Source: Caballeronia sp. M1242 | GTDB lineage: Bacteria > Pseudomonadota > Gammaproteobacteria > Burkholderiales > Burkholderiaceae | Reading direction: 5' to 3' | Length of the DNA: 64,000 nt | Assembly: GCF_017220215.1 (NCBI RefSeq) | Contig: NZ_CP071129.1 | Span: 806,001 to 870,000, forward strand | Shown here: positions 40,507 to 49,365 of the stretch, piece by piece | Numbering within the stretch: the stretch's first letter is position 1 | Layout: each line of letters starts with the position of its first letter | Made by a program: the position numbers and the translations under genes | The notes under the pieces: model-generated | Told to the model about the DNA's origin: nothing | Database searches by the model: none | What the model saw: only the letters and a program-made list of their open reading frames with translations

Positions 40507-41249
40507 TGCCGACGAACCTCTATGACGACCCGCGCCTCGTCGCGCTCTACGACGCGCTCAATCCCGCCGCTGCCGACACGGCGTTTTACGTGGCGCTCGC
40601 CGAGTCGGCGGCACATGTGATCGACCTCGGATGCGGCACCGGTCTGCTTGCCTGCGAGCTTGCCGGGCGCGGCTATCGCGTGACCGGCATCGATCCGTCG
40701 CCGCAGATGCTGAAGATCGCGCGCGGCCGTCCGTCCGGCGACCGCGTGACGTGGATCGAAGGCGATGCGTCGGCGCTGCCGTTCGTCGGCGCGGCCGACC
40801 TGCTCGTAATGACCGGCCACGTCGCGCAAGTGTTTCTCGACGATGCATCGTTCTTGGCGACGCTTGCCGCCGCGCGACGCGCGTTGCGTCCGGGCGGGCT
40901 CATCGCGTTCGAGAGCCGCAATCCGGCGGCGCGGGCTTGGGAGAACTGGACGGCGGAACGCTCGCTGCGTCGCGTGCAAAGCGACGATGGACGTGCCGTC
41001 GACGTGTGGCAAGAGCGGCACGCGAACCCCGATCCGCTCGCGACCGGCCGCGTTGCGTTCACGACTCACGCGCGCTTCGATGGCGAGACCGAGACGCTGC
41101 GCGCCGAAAGCGAACTGCGCTTTCGCAGCCGCGACGAACTCGCGCAACTGCTCACCCGCGCGGGCTTCTCGCAGATCGACTGGTATGGGGACTGGAACCG
41201 CGCGCCGGTGGACGAGACGAGCCGCGAGTTGATCGCGGTGGCGCGCTGA
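40506..41249 (+). CDS. Class I SAM-dependent methyltransferase
   Basis: A 247-residue enzyme with the SAM-binding motif VIDLGCGTGLLACELAGRG, the acidic motif TGIDPSPQML, WIEGDASALPF (motif II) and ALRPGGLIAFESRNP (motif III), as in class I methyltransferases of the ubiE/COQ5-like type. The last third (TTHARFDGETETLRAESELRF, DELAQLLTRAGFSQIDWYGDW) resembles small-molecule methyltransferases. Its substrate is not clear. The start overlaps the stop of the DUF4239 gene by one base. Confidence 0.9.
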   Translation: MPTNLYDDPRLVALYDALNPAAADTAFYVALAESAAHVIDLGCGTGLLACELAGRGYRVTGIDPSPQMLKIARGRPSGDRVTWIEGDASALPFVGAADLLVMTGHVAQVFLDDASFLATLAAARRALRPGGLIAFESRNPAARAWENWTAERSLRRVQSDDGRAVDVWQERHANPDPLATGRVAFTTHARFDGETETLRAESELRFRSRDELAQLLTRAGFSQIDWYGDWNRAPVDETSRELIAVAR

Positions 41250-41280
41250 AAGAGCGCCGCGAGCGCGGCGCCGTGCTGCG

Positions 41281-41463
41281 TCAGAACTCGACGACGACGA
41301 AATCTTCCTTGCCGACGTCGCATTCCGGGCAGCGCCAGCTAGCCGGAATATCGGCGAAACGCGTGCCCGGTGCGATGCCTTGACCCGGCAGGCCGTCCTG
41401 CTCGTTGTAGACCCAGCCGCAAATCAGGCATACCCAGCTTTTGTATTCGATGACTTCGCTCAC
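41281..41463 (-). CDS. Rubredoxin
   Basis: A 60-residue rubredoxin, starting at GTG. The four iron ligands are in two loops, CLICG (Cys12 and Cys15) and CPECD (Cys45 and Cys48), separated by the usual stretch with GWVYNEQDGLPGQGIAPGT. It carries one electron, typically to alkane hydroxylases or in oxidative-stress defence; no such partner is adjacent. The next gene upstream on the plus strand (DUF4399) is divergent. Confidence 0.93.
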   Translation of the reverse strand: MSEVIEYKSWVCLICGWVYNEQDGLPGQGIAPGTRFADIPASWRCPECDVGKEDFVVVEF

Positions 41464-41655
41464 GACAGACTCTTGATTCAAATGGAAAGGGCCGTGCAAG
41501 CCCCAGCGAAGGGCTCGGGAAACGGCGAGCCGGCATCTTACCCGAAGCGCCGTCGCAAAAAACGCGCGTCGGATGCGGTTGGCCGTAAGGCAGGTGTATG
41601 CTGGGGCGCCGTTGCTGCCTGAAGCGACGCTCGCTCCACCAAAAAGGAGAAGACC

Positions 41656-42057
41656 ATGCTGAACAAGACCGTATTTGCTGGCGCCATCGTTGTCGCGGCG
41701 GCCTTCGCGGGCCACGCGCACGCGCAGTCGCGCGTGTACTTCATCGAGCCGAAAGACGGCGCCACCGTCACGAGCCCTGTCCATGTGAAGTTCGGCGTCG
41801 AGGGCATGACGCTCGCGCCGGCCGGCACGATGACGGAAGGCGCGGGGCATCATCATCTGCTGATCGACAGCGGACCGCTGCCCAAGGGAACCGTGATCCC
41901 GGCGAGCGACACGTCGCTGCATTATGGCAAGGCGCAGACCGAAGCCGACGTGAAGCTGCCGCCCGGCGACCACACGCTGACGATGCAACTCGGCGACGGC
42001 GCGCATCGCTCGTATGGGCCCGAGATGGCGCAGACGATCAAGGTCCACGTCAAGTAG
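41656..42057 (+). CDS. Exported DUF4399 protein
   Basis: A 133-residue exported protein. Signal peptide NKTVFAGAIVVAAAFAGHAHA-QS, then a DUF4399 domain of Ig-like strands with YFIEPKDGATVTSPVHVKFGVEGM and a His-rich GAGHHHLLIDSG motif, GDHTLTMQLGDGAHRSY. The His cluster may bind a metal, but no function is proven for the family. GAAGGAGAAG stands ahead of the ATG. It is a single-gene unit by position. Confidence 0.9.
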   Translation: MLNKTVFAGAIVVAAAFAGHAHAQSRVYFIEPKDGATVTSPVHVKFGVEGMTLAPAGTMTEGAGHHHLLIDSGPLPKGTVIPASDTSLHYGKAQTEADVKLPPGDHTLTMQLGDGAHRSYGPEMAQTIKVHVK

Positions 42058-42193
42058 ACCCAACGGCAGGGGCAGACGGGCGCGCGCCACGGCCCGCGCG
42101 CCCTTGTCCGTTCGGCCGATGCGACCTTCGGCGCGAGGGAACATCGGTACAATGACCGCTTCCTCGGTATCGCCTTCGTTCGCATTCATCCCC

Positions 42194-44128
42194 ATGTCGC
42201 TTTATTCCATCACGGACGCACAACTCGCGTTCGGCCACGTCGCGTTGCTGGATCACGCCGACTTCTCGCTCGAAGCGGGCGAACGTGTCGGGCTGATCGG
42301 CCGCAACGGCGCGGGCAAGTCGTCGCTGCTCAAGATCGTAGCGGGGCTCGCCGCGCCCGACGACGGTCTCGTCACGCGCCAGAGCGAACTCACGACCGTC
42401 TATGTGCCGCAGGAGCCTGAGTTCGATCTCGACGCATCCGTGTTCGATGTCGTCGCCTCCGGCCTCGTCGATGCACGCACGCTGCTCGACGAATACGATG
42501 CCGTCGCTCACCGGCTCGCGGACACGCCCGAAGGCGCGGAGCACGACGCGTTGCTCGCGCGTATGAACACGCTGCAATCGGCGCTCGATACGCGCGATGC
42601 CTGGAACTGGCGCACGCGCGTCGCGACGACGCTCGCGCAGATCGGCCTCGACGGCGAGGCCCGCGCGGGCTCGCTGTCCGGCGGCATGCGAAAGCGCGTC
42701 GCGCTGGCGCGGGCGCTCGTCGTGCAGCCGGACGTGTTGCTGCTGGACGAGCCGACCAACCATCTGGACTTCGAAGGCATTCGCTGGCTCGAAGAACTGC
42801 TCGTCACGCTGCGCACGGGCTTGCTTTTCATCACGCACGACCGCGCGTTTCTGGATCGCGTGGCCACGCGCATCGTCGAACTGGATCGCGGACGCTTGCT
42901 GTCGTATCCGGGCAACTTCAGCGCGTATCAGATTCGCAAGGCGCAGCAGCTCGAAGTCGAGCAAGTGGAACAGGCCAAGTTCGACAAGCTGCTCGCGCAG
43001 GAAGAAGTGTGGATTCGCAAGGGCGTGGAGGCGCGGCGCACGCGCAGCGTCGGGCGCATTGCGCGGCTCGTCGAAATGCGCAAGGAACGCGCCGAACGGC
43101 GCAACGTGCAGGGCAACGTGAAGCTCGACGTCGGGCAGGGCGAGAAGTCCGGCAAGATCGTCGCGGAACTGACGGACGTGACGAAGCGTTATGGCGCGCG
43201 CACCATCGTCGACAGCTTCACGGCCACGGTCATGCGCGGTGACAAGATCGGTCTCGTCGGGCCGAACGGCGCGGGCAAGACCACGCTGCTCAAGCTGATT
43301 CTCGGCGAGTTGCAGCCCGACGCAGGCCGCGTGCGCACCGGCACCAACATTCAAACCGCGTATTTCGATCAGATGCGCGCGCAACTCGACCTCGACAAGT
43401 CTCTAGCCGACACCATCAGTCCCGGCAGCGAATGGGTCGAAGTGAACGGCGTGAAGAAGCACGTGATGAGCTATCTCGGCGACTTCCTGTTCGCGCCCGA
43501 GCGCGCGCGTTCGCCCGTGCGGTCGCTCTCGGGCGGCGAGCGCAATCGCCTGTTGCTCGCGCGCCTTTTCGCGCGTCCGGCGAACGTGCTCGTGCTCGAC
43601 GAACCGACCAACGACCTCGACATTCCCACGCTCGAACTGCTCGAAGAATTGCTCGCGGACTACGACGGCACCGTGCTGCTCGTGAGCCACGACCGCGCGT
43701 TTCTCGACAACGTGGTGACGTCCGTGTTCGCGGCGGAAGGCGGCGGCAAGTGGCGCGAGTATGTGGGCGGCTTCTCGGACTGGCAGGTTCAGCGCGAACG
43801 TTCGGATCGCATCGCGGAGGAAGCGGCGCGGCAAAGCGCGAAGGAAGCGCCCAGGGAAGACGCGCCGAAGGAAAGCGCGGCGGGCCGCAACGCGCAGCGC
43901 ACGGTCAAGCTCTCGTTCAAGGAACAGCGCGAGCTGGAAGCGCTGCCCGCGCGCATCGCGGAACTGGAAGACGAGCAGAAGCGCATCGGCGCGCAGCTCG
44001 AAGACGGCTCCATTTTCGCCACGGACGCGAAAGAAGGCGCGCGCCTGTCCGAGCGCCACGCGGCCATCGAAGAGGAATTGCTCGTCGCGCTGGAACGCTG
44101 GGAAGAGCTCGAAGCGAAGCGCGGATAG
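42194..44128 (+). CDS. ABC-F family ATPase (Uup-like)
   Basis: A 644-residue soluble tandem ATPase with two ABC domains: first Walker A GRNGAGKSS, signature LSGGMRKRVALARAL, Walker B LLLDEPTNHLD; second GPNGAGKTT, LSGGERNRLLLARL, LVLDEPTNDLD. Between them is the arm-linker of the ABC-F group (around QLEVEQVEQAKFDKLLAQEEVWIRKGVEARRTR). The end (EQRELEALPARIAELEDEQKRIGAQL) is a coiled coil, as in Uup, which is linked to DNA structure and ribosome function. It has no membrane part. It is most likely the Uup homologue of this organism. Confidence 0.92.
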   Translation: MSLYSITDAQLAFGHVALLDHADFSLEAGERVGLIGRNGAGKSSLLKIVAGLAAPDDGLVTRQSELTTVYVPQEPEFDLDASVFDVVASGLVDARTLLDEYDAVAHRLADTPEGAEHDALLARMNTLQSALDTRDAWNWRTRVATTLAQIGLDGEARAGSLSGGMRKRVALARALVVQPDVLLLDEPTNHLDFEGIRWLEELLVTLRTGLLFITHDRAFLDRVATRIVELDRGRLLSYPGNFSAYQIRKAQQLEVEQVEQAKFDKLLAQEEVWIRKGVEARRTRSVGRIARLVEMRKERAERRNVQGNVKLDVGQGEKSGKIVAELTDVTKRYGARTIVDSFTATVMRGDKIGLVGPNGAGKTTLLKLILGELQPDAGRVRTGTNIQTAYFDQMRAQLDLDKSLADTISPGSEWVEVNGVKKHVMSYLGDFLFAPERARSPVRSLSGGERNRLLLARLFARPANVLVLDEPTNDLDIPTLELLEELLADYDGTVLLVSHDRAFLDNVVTSVFAAEGGGKWREYVGGFSDWQVQRERSDRIAEEAARQSAKEAPREDAPKESAAGRNAQRTVKLSFKEQRELEALPARIAELEDEQKRIGAQLEDGSIFATDAKEGARLSERHAAIEEELLVALERWEELEAKRG

Positions 44129-44332
44129 GCTCGGTTTGACGCCGTCGAGGTGGGCGCGGCGGGCGAAAACCGCTATTCTCCTAGCGCGGCCGGACGGGCG
44201 GACGGGGCGAAGGCCCCCGCGATGCCTATCCGGTGAGGCAATCTTGAGCATTCGATAAAGCATTTGCCGGCATCGCGGCGTCGTGCGGTGACCATTCCCG
44301 CGCGGGGTCGCAAGCCGGATCAACGTTCAACT

Positions 44333-46384
44333 ATGTCCACGAAAAAATCCAGTGTGGCCCAAGCAGCCACTCCACAGCGCGCCGAGGGCGCCAGGCCGCG
44401 CGCGATGAGCGCGAAGGCGGCGGGCTACAGCGAAGCATCGATCAAGGTCCTGAAGGGCCTCGAGCCGGTCAAGCAGCGGCCCGGCATGTACACGCGCACC
44501 GAAAATCCGCTGCATATCGTTCAGGAAGTGATCGACAACGCGTCGGACGAAGCACTCGGCGGCTACGGCAAGCAGATCACCGTGACGGTCCATGCGGACA
44601 ACTCCGTCTCGGTGGAAGACGACGGCCGCGGCATTCCGTTCGGCCTGCATCCGGAGGAAGGCGTGCCGGTCGTCGAGATCGTGTTCACGCGGCTGCATGC
44701 GGGCGGCAAGTTCGACAAGGCCGCGGGCGGCGCGTACACGTTTTCGGGCGGCCTGCACGGCGTCGGCGTGTCGGTGACGAACGCGCTCGCCACGCGCCTC
44801 GAAGTCACGGTCTGGCGCGATAACAAGGTCGCGCATCTGGCGTTCGCCAATGGCGACGTCATCGAGCCGCTCACGACGCGTTCGCCCGAACGCGGCGAGA
44901 AGAAGAGCGGCACGCGCGTGCGCGCCTGGCCGAACGCGAAGTATTTCGATTCGCCGAATCTGCCGCTCGGCGAGTTGCAGCGCCTGTTGCGCTCTAAAGC
45001 CGTGCTGCTGCCGGGCGTCGAAGTCGTGCTCGTCATCGAGAAGACCGGCGAGCGTCAGACGTGGAAGTACGAAGACGGTCTGCGCGGCTATCTGCTCGAA
45101 GGCATGGGCGGCAGCGAACTGCTGATTCCGCTTTTCGAAGGCGAGCGTTACGCGGACAACTCGCGCACGACGGAGGAGACGTTCGCGGAAGGCGAAGGCG
45201 CGTCGTGGGTCGTCGCGTGGAGCGAGGAAGGGCCGCTGCTGCGCGAATCATACGTGAACCTGATTCCGACGCCCGCGGGCGGGACGCACGAATCCGGCTT
45301 GCGCGACGGGCTCTTTCAGGCGGTCAAGAACTTCGTGGAGATCCACAACCTTCAGCCGAAGGGCGTGAAGCTGCTCGCCGAAGACGTGTTCGCGCGCGTC
45401 TCGTTCGTGCTGTCGGCGAAGGTGCTCGACCCGCAATTCCAGGGGCAAATCAAGGAGCGTCTCAATAGCCGCGATGCCGTGAAGCTCGTGTCGTCTTTCT
45501 CGCGGCCGGCGCTGGAGTTATGGCTCAATCAGCATGTCGAATACGGCAGGAAGCTCGCCGAACTCGTCATTCGCCAGGCGCAGGCGCGCACGCGCGCGGG
45601 TCAGAAGGTCGAGAAGCGCAAGAGCTCGGGCGTGGCCGTGCTGCCGGGCAAGCTCACGGACTGCGAATCGACCGATATCACGCGCAACGAGCTTTTCCTG
45701 GTCGAGGGCGATTCGGCAGGCGGCTCCGCGAAAATGGGCCGCGACAAGGAGTTTCAGGCCATTCTGCCGTTGCGCGGCAAGGTGCTGAACACGTGGGAAA
45801 CCGAGCGCGACCGGCTCTTTGCCAACAACGAAGTGCATGACATCGCGGTGGCGATCGGCGTCGATCCGCACGGTCCGGACGATCAGATCGATCTCTCGAA
45901 TCTGCGCTACGGCAAGATCTGCATTCTGTCCGACGCGGACGTGGACGGCGCGCACATTCAGGTGCTGCTGCTCACGCTCTTCTTCAAGCACTTCCCGCAA
46001 CTGATCGAACGCGGTCATGTGTGCGTCGCGCGTCCGCCGCTTTTTCGCGTCGATGCGCCCGCGCGCGGCAAGAAGCCCGCGCAGAAGCTCTACGCGCTCG
46101 ACGAAGGCGAGCTCGAAGCGATTCTCGACAAGCTGCGCAAGGACGGCGTGCGCGAAACGCAATGGAGCATCAGCCGCTTCAAGGGCCTCGGCGAAATGAG
46201 CGCCGAACAGCTCTGGGACACGACGATGAACCCCGACACGCGGCGTCTCTTGCCGGTCCGCCTGGGCGATCTCGGCTTCGACCTCACCGTCTCGCGCATG
46301 ACCATGCTGATGGGCAAGGGCGAAGCGGCGTCGCGCCGAAGCTGGCTCGAAGAGAAGGGCAACGAAGTGGAAGCGGACATCTGA
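44333..46384 (+). CDS. parE: DNA topoisomerase IV subunit B
   Basis: A 683-residue type IIA topoisomerase B subunit. After a basic leader of about 35 residues comes the GHKL ATPase (VLKGLEPVKQRPGMYTR, IDNASDEALGG, VEDDGRGIPFG, GGLHGVGVSVTNALA), then transducer and Toprim domains with the metal-binding EGDSAGGSAKMGRD and DADVDGAHIQVLLL. The length and the lack of a GyrB insert fit ParE. Together with ParC it decatenates daughter chromosomes using ATP. The stop is 33 bases from the parC ATG, so both are in one operon. Confidence 0.95.
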   Translation: MSTKKSSVAQAATPQRAEGARPRAMSAKAAGYSEASIKVLKGLEPVKQRPGMYTRTENPLHIVQEVIDNASDEALGGYGKQITVTVHADNSVSVEDDGRGIPFGLHPEEGVPVVEIVFTRLHAGGKFDKAAGGAYTFSGGLHGVGVSVTNALATRLEVTVWRDNKVAHLAFANGDVIEPLTTRSPERGEKKSGTRVRAWPNAKYFDSPNLPLGELQRLLRSKAVLLPGVEVVLVIEKTGERQTWKYEDGLRGYLLEGMGGSELLIPLFEGERYADNSRTTEETFAEGEGASWVVAWSEEGPLLRESYVNLIPTPAGGTHESGLRDGLFQAVKNFVEIHNLQPKGVKLLAEDVFARVSFVLSAKVLDPQFQGQIKERLNSRDAVKLVSSFSRPALELWLNQHVEYGRKLAELVIRQAQARTRAGQKVEKRKSSGVAVLPGKLTDCESTDITRNELFLVEGDSAGGSAKMGRDKEFQAILPLRGKVLNTWETERDRLFANNEVHDIAVAIGVDPHGPDDQIDLSNLRYGKICILSDADVDGAHIQVLLLTLFFKHFPQLIERGHVCVARPPLFRVDAPARGKKPAQKLYALDEGELEAILDKLRKDGVRETQWSISRFKGLGEMSAEQLWDTTMNPDTRRLLPVRLGDLGFDLTVSRMTMLMGKGEAASRRSWLEEKGNEVEADI

Positions 46385-46417
46385 TGCCGACTTCGGAAAA
46401 CGCATAACGGATATTCG

Positions 46418-48739
46418 ATGGGAATCACTGACGATCTTTTCGCCGAACAGCAAGCGGCGCCCGACGGAGAACACCTGACGCTCGGCGATTACGCCGAACG
46501 CGCGTATCTCGACTACGCGGTGAGCGTGGTCAAGGGCCGCGCGCTGCCCGACGTATCGGACGGGCAAAAGCCCGTGCAGCGCCGCATTCTCTACGCGATG
46601 AACGAGATGGGCCTTGCGAGCACCGCGAAGCCGGTGAAGTCGGCGCGCGTCGTGGGCGACGTGCTCGGCAAGTATCACCCGCACGGCGATCAGTCCGCGT
46701 ACGACGCGCTCGTGCGTCTTGCGCAGGACTTCTCGATGCGCTATCCGCTCATCGACGGTCAGGGCAACTTCGGCTCGCGCGACGGCGACGGCGCGGCGGC
46801 CATGCGATACACCGAAGCGCGCCTCACGCCCATCGCGCGCCTGCTGCTCGATGAGATCGACCAGGGCACGGTCGACTTCATGCCGAACTACGACGGCTCG
46901 TTCGAGGAGCCGAAGCTCTTGCCCGCGCGCCTGCCGTTCCTGCTGCTCAACGGCGCATCGGGCATCGCGGTCGGTCTCGCGACGGAAGTGCCGTCGCACA
47001 ATCTGCGCGAAGTCGCGCAAGCCGCCGTCGCGATGATTCGCGATCCGAAGATCGGGCACGCAGGCGTGATGGAGAAGCTCAACGGCCCGGACTTCCCCGG
47101 CGGCGGGCAGATCATCTCGTCGCAGGCGGAAATCTCGGCGGCCTACGAAACCGGGCGCGGCAGCCTGAAAGTGCGCGCGCGCTGGAAGATCGAAGACCTC
47201 GCGCGCGGCCAGTGGCAGCTCGTCATCAACGAACTGCCGCCGAACACGTCCGGTCAGAAGGTGCTCGAAGAAATCGAGGAACTGACCAACCCGAAGATCA
47301 AGCTCGGCAAGAAGACGCTGACGCCTGATCAGTTGCAGACCAAGCAGACGCTGCTGGCGCTGCTCGACACCGTGCGCGACGAGTCCGGCAAGGACGCGCC
47401 CGTGCGCCTCGTGTTCGAGCCGAAGTCGAGCCGCATCGACCAGACGGAGTTCGTCAATACGCTGCTCGCGCATACGAGCCTCGAATCGAACGCCGCGATC
47501 AACCTCGTGATGATCGGCGCGGACGGCCGGCCGAGGCAGAAGGGCATCGTCGAAATCCTGCACGAGTGGGTCGGCTTCCGGTTCGTCACCGTCACGCGCA
47601 GGACGCAGCATCGCCTCGGCAAGGTGAACGACCGCATCCATATTCTCGAAGGGCGGATGATCGTCTTCCTGAATATCGACGAAGTCATTCGCATCATCCG
47701 CGAGGCCGAGGAGCCGAAGCAGGCGCTGATCGCGCGCTTCAACCTCTCCGATCGTCAGGCCGAGGACATTCTCGAAATCCGTTTGCGGCAACTCGCGCGG
47801 CTCGAAGCGATCAAGATCGAGCAGGAGCTCTCCGACTTGCGCGACGAGAAGAAGAAGCTCGAAGAACTGCTGAACAGCGACGCCGCGATGAAGCGCCTGC
47901 TCATCAAGGAAATCGAAGCGGACGCCAAGCAGTATGGCGACGACCGCCGCACGCTGATCCAGCAGGAAAAGCGCGCGACGTTCGAAGTGCGCGTCGTCGA
48001 CGAGCCGGTGACGGTCGTCGTCTCGCAAAAGGGCTGGGTGCGGGCGCTGAAGGGCCACGGGCTCGATCCGGCCGGCTTCACGTTCAAGGCCGGCGATTCG
48101 CTGTACGCCGTGTTTCAGGCGCGCACGCCGGACACGCTCATCGCGTGGGGCAGCAACGGCCGCGTGTACTCGGTGCCGGTGGCCGCGCTGCCGGGCGGTC
48201 GCGGCGACGGCGTGCCGGTCACGTCGCTGATCGAACTCGAATCGGGCACGCATCTGCTGCATTACTTCGCGGCGTCGGCGGAGCAGCCGTTGCTGCTGGC
48301 GTCGAGCAATGGCTTCGGCTTTATCGCGAAGCTCGGCGACATGGTGAGCCGCAACAAGGCGGGCAAGTCGTTCATGACCATCGACGAAGGCGCGTTGCCG
48401 CTCGCGCCGATGCCGGTGCTGCCGGGCGCGCTGTACGTCGCGTGCCTGTCGAATGCGGGCCGACTGCTCGTCTTCGGCATGGACGAGATGAAGACGCTCT
48501 CGGGCGGCGGACGCGGCGTCACGCTGATGACGCTCGATCCCAACGAAACGCTGCGTCAGGCGCTCGCCATCGACGCGCGCGGCGTCGTGCTGATCGGCGC
48601 GGGGCGCGGCGGCAAGATCCGCGACGAGAAGCTCTCGGGCGCGCAACTGCAACAGCATCTCGGCAAGCGGGCGAGAAAGGGCCGCACGCCGGATACGTCG
48701 CTGAAAGTCAGCGAAATGCGGCCGGTGTTCGAAGGCTGA
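46418..48739 (+). CDS. parC: DNA topoisomerase IV subunit A
   Basis: A 773-residue topoisomerase IV A subunit with catalytic Tyr131 (RYTEARL), the quinolone-resistance region [13 protein letters not shown] (wild-type Ser at 93), the coiled coil ([13 protein letters not shown]) and a C-terminal beta-pinwheel with several weak blades. No GyrA box (QRRGGKG) is found, supporting ParC rather than GyrA. The ParE gene is directly upstream. A strong terminator follows. Confidence 0.95.
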   Translation: MGITDDLFAEQQAAPDGEHLTLGDYAERAYLDYAVSVVKGRALPDVSDGQKPVQRRILYAMNEMGLASTAKPVKSARVVGDVLGKYHPHGDQSAYDALVRLAQDFSMRYPLIDGQGNFGSRDGDGAAAMRYTEARLTPIARLLLDEIDQGTVDFMPNYDGSFEEPKLLPARLPFLLLNGASGIAVGLATEVPSHNLREVAQAAVAMIRDPKIGHAGVMEKLNGPDFPGGGQIISSQAEISAAYETGRGSLKVRARWKIEDLARGQWQLVINELPPNTSGQKVLEEIEELTNPKIKLGKKTLTPDQLQTKQTLLALLDTVRDESGKDAPVRLVFEPKSSRIDQTEFVNTLLAHTSLESNAAINLVMIGADGRPRQKGIVEILHEWVGFRFVTVTRRTQHRLGKVNDRIHILEGRMIVFLNIDEVIRIIREAEEPKQALIARFNLSDRQAEDILEIRLRQLARLEAIKIEQELSDLRDEKKKLEELLNSDAAMKRLLIKEIEADAKQYGDDRRTLIQQEKRATFEVRVVDEPVTVVVSQKGWVRALKGHGLDPAGFTFKAGDSLYAVFQARTPDTLIAWGSNGRVYSVPVAALPGGRGDGVPVTSLIELESGTHLLHYFAASAEQPLLLASSNGFGFIAKLGDMVSRNKAGKSFMTIDEGALPLAPMPVLPGALYVACLSNAGRLLVFGMDEMKTLSGGGRGVTLMTLDPNETLRQALAIDARGVVLIGAGRGGKIRDEKLSGAQLQQHLGKRARKGRTPDTSLKVSEMRPVFEG

Positions 48740-48762
48740 CTCTGCGTCAAAGCATAGATAAG

Positions 48763-48796
48763 CGCCTCGCTGCGAACCTCGCAGCGAGGCGTTTTC
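48763..48796 (+). terminator. Intrinsic terminator of parE-parC
   Basis: Perfect 12-base stem CGCCTCGCTGCG / CGCAGCGAGGCG with a five-base loop and four T. Confidence 0.92.
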
Positions 48797-48884
48797 TTTT
48801 GGCTTCGCGCCCGACGTTTAGGAACTGACGCGCCGCGCCTGAGTCGAACGGCCAAACTTCACTTACCTTCTGCCCTCGACACCC

Positions 48885-49343
48885 ATGACTCATGCCATCG
48901 AAGCCGCGCTCTTTCTTCACTTGCTCGGCGTGGCCGTATGGATAGGCGGCATGGTCTTCGCGCACTTCTGCCTGCGCCCCGCGCTGGGCGACTTCGCGCC
49001 GCAGTTACGCCTGCCGCTCTGGGAAGCCGTATTCGCGCGCTTCTTCAACTGGGTCGCGGGCGCCGTGCTCGTGATCCTGATCACGGGCGGCTTTCTGCTC
49101 GCGCAATACGGCGGCGCGCATGCCGCATGGCCGCTTCACGCGATGGCCGGCTTAGGCATCGTGATGATGCTGATCTTCGGGCATATCCGCTTTGCCGTGT
49201 TTCCGCGCATCCGCCGCGCGGTGCAGGCGCAGAACTGGCCCGACGGCGCGCGGGCGGTCGGCACCGTTCGGAGGCTCGTCGTCGTCAATCTCGTGCTCGG
49301 CGTCGTGACGATCGGAACCGCCGTGCTGTCGCGCGGCATCTAA
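48885..49343 (+). CDS. CopD-like membrane protein
   Basis: A 152-residue membrane protein with four helices (LFLHLLGVAVWIGGMVFAHF, VAGAVLVILITGGFLL, LHAMAGLGIVMMLIFG, LVVVNLVLGVVTIGTAVL). The start LHLLGVAVWIGG matches the conserved copper-resistance CopD helix, in which a His precedes Gly-Val-x-x-Trp-x-Gly-Gly. Copper uptake or haem-type chemistry is suspected for the family but not shown. It is a single gene, 146 bases after parC, and converges on the GGDEF-EAL gene. Confidence 0.86.
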   Translation: MTHAIEAALFLHLLGVAVWIGGMVFAHFCLRPALGDFAPQLRLPLWEAVFARFFNWVAGAVLVILITGGFLLAQYGGAHAAWPLHAMAGLGIVMMLIFGHIRFAVFPRIRRAVQAQNWPDGARAVGTVRRLVVVNLVLGVVTIGTAVLSRGI

Positions 49344-49365
49344 CCGCAGCAACCGGATCAACCGA

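Noticed and set aside
41604-41618. Sigma-54-like GGGCGCCGTTGCTGC before the DUF4399 gene.
   Set aside because: The -24 half lacks the A of GGCAC and the context gives no support; it may be chance in GC-rich DNA.
45518-48658. A 1046-codon open frame on the minus strand opposite parE and parC.
   Set aside because: Shadow of the two topoisomerase genes; no recognised domain, no ribosome-binding site.
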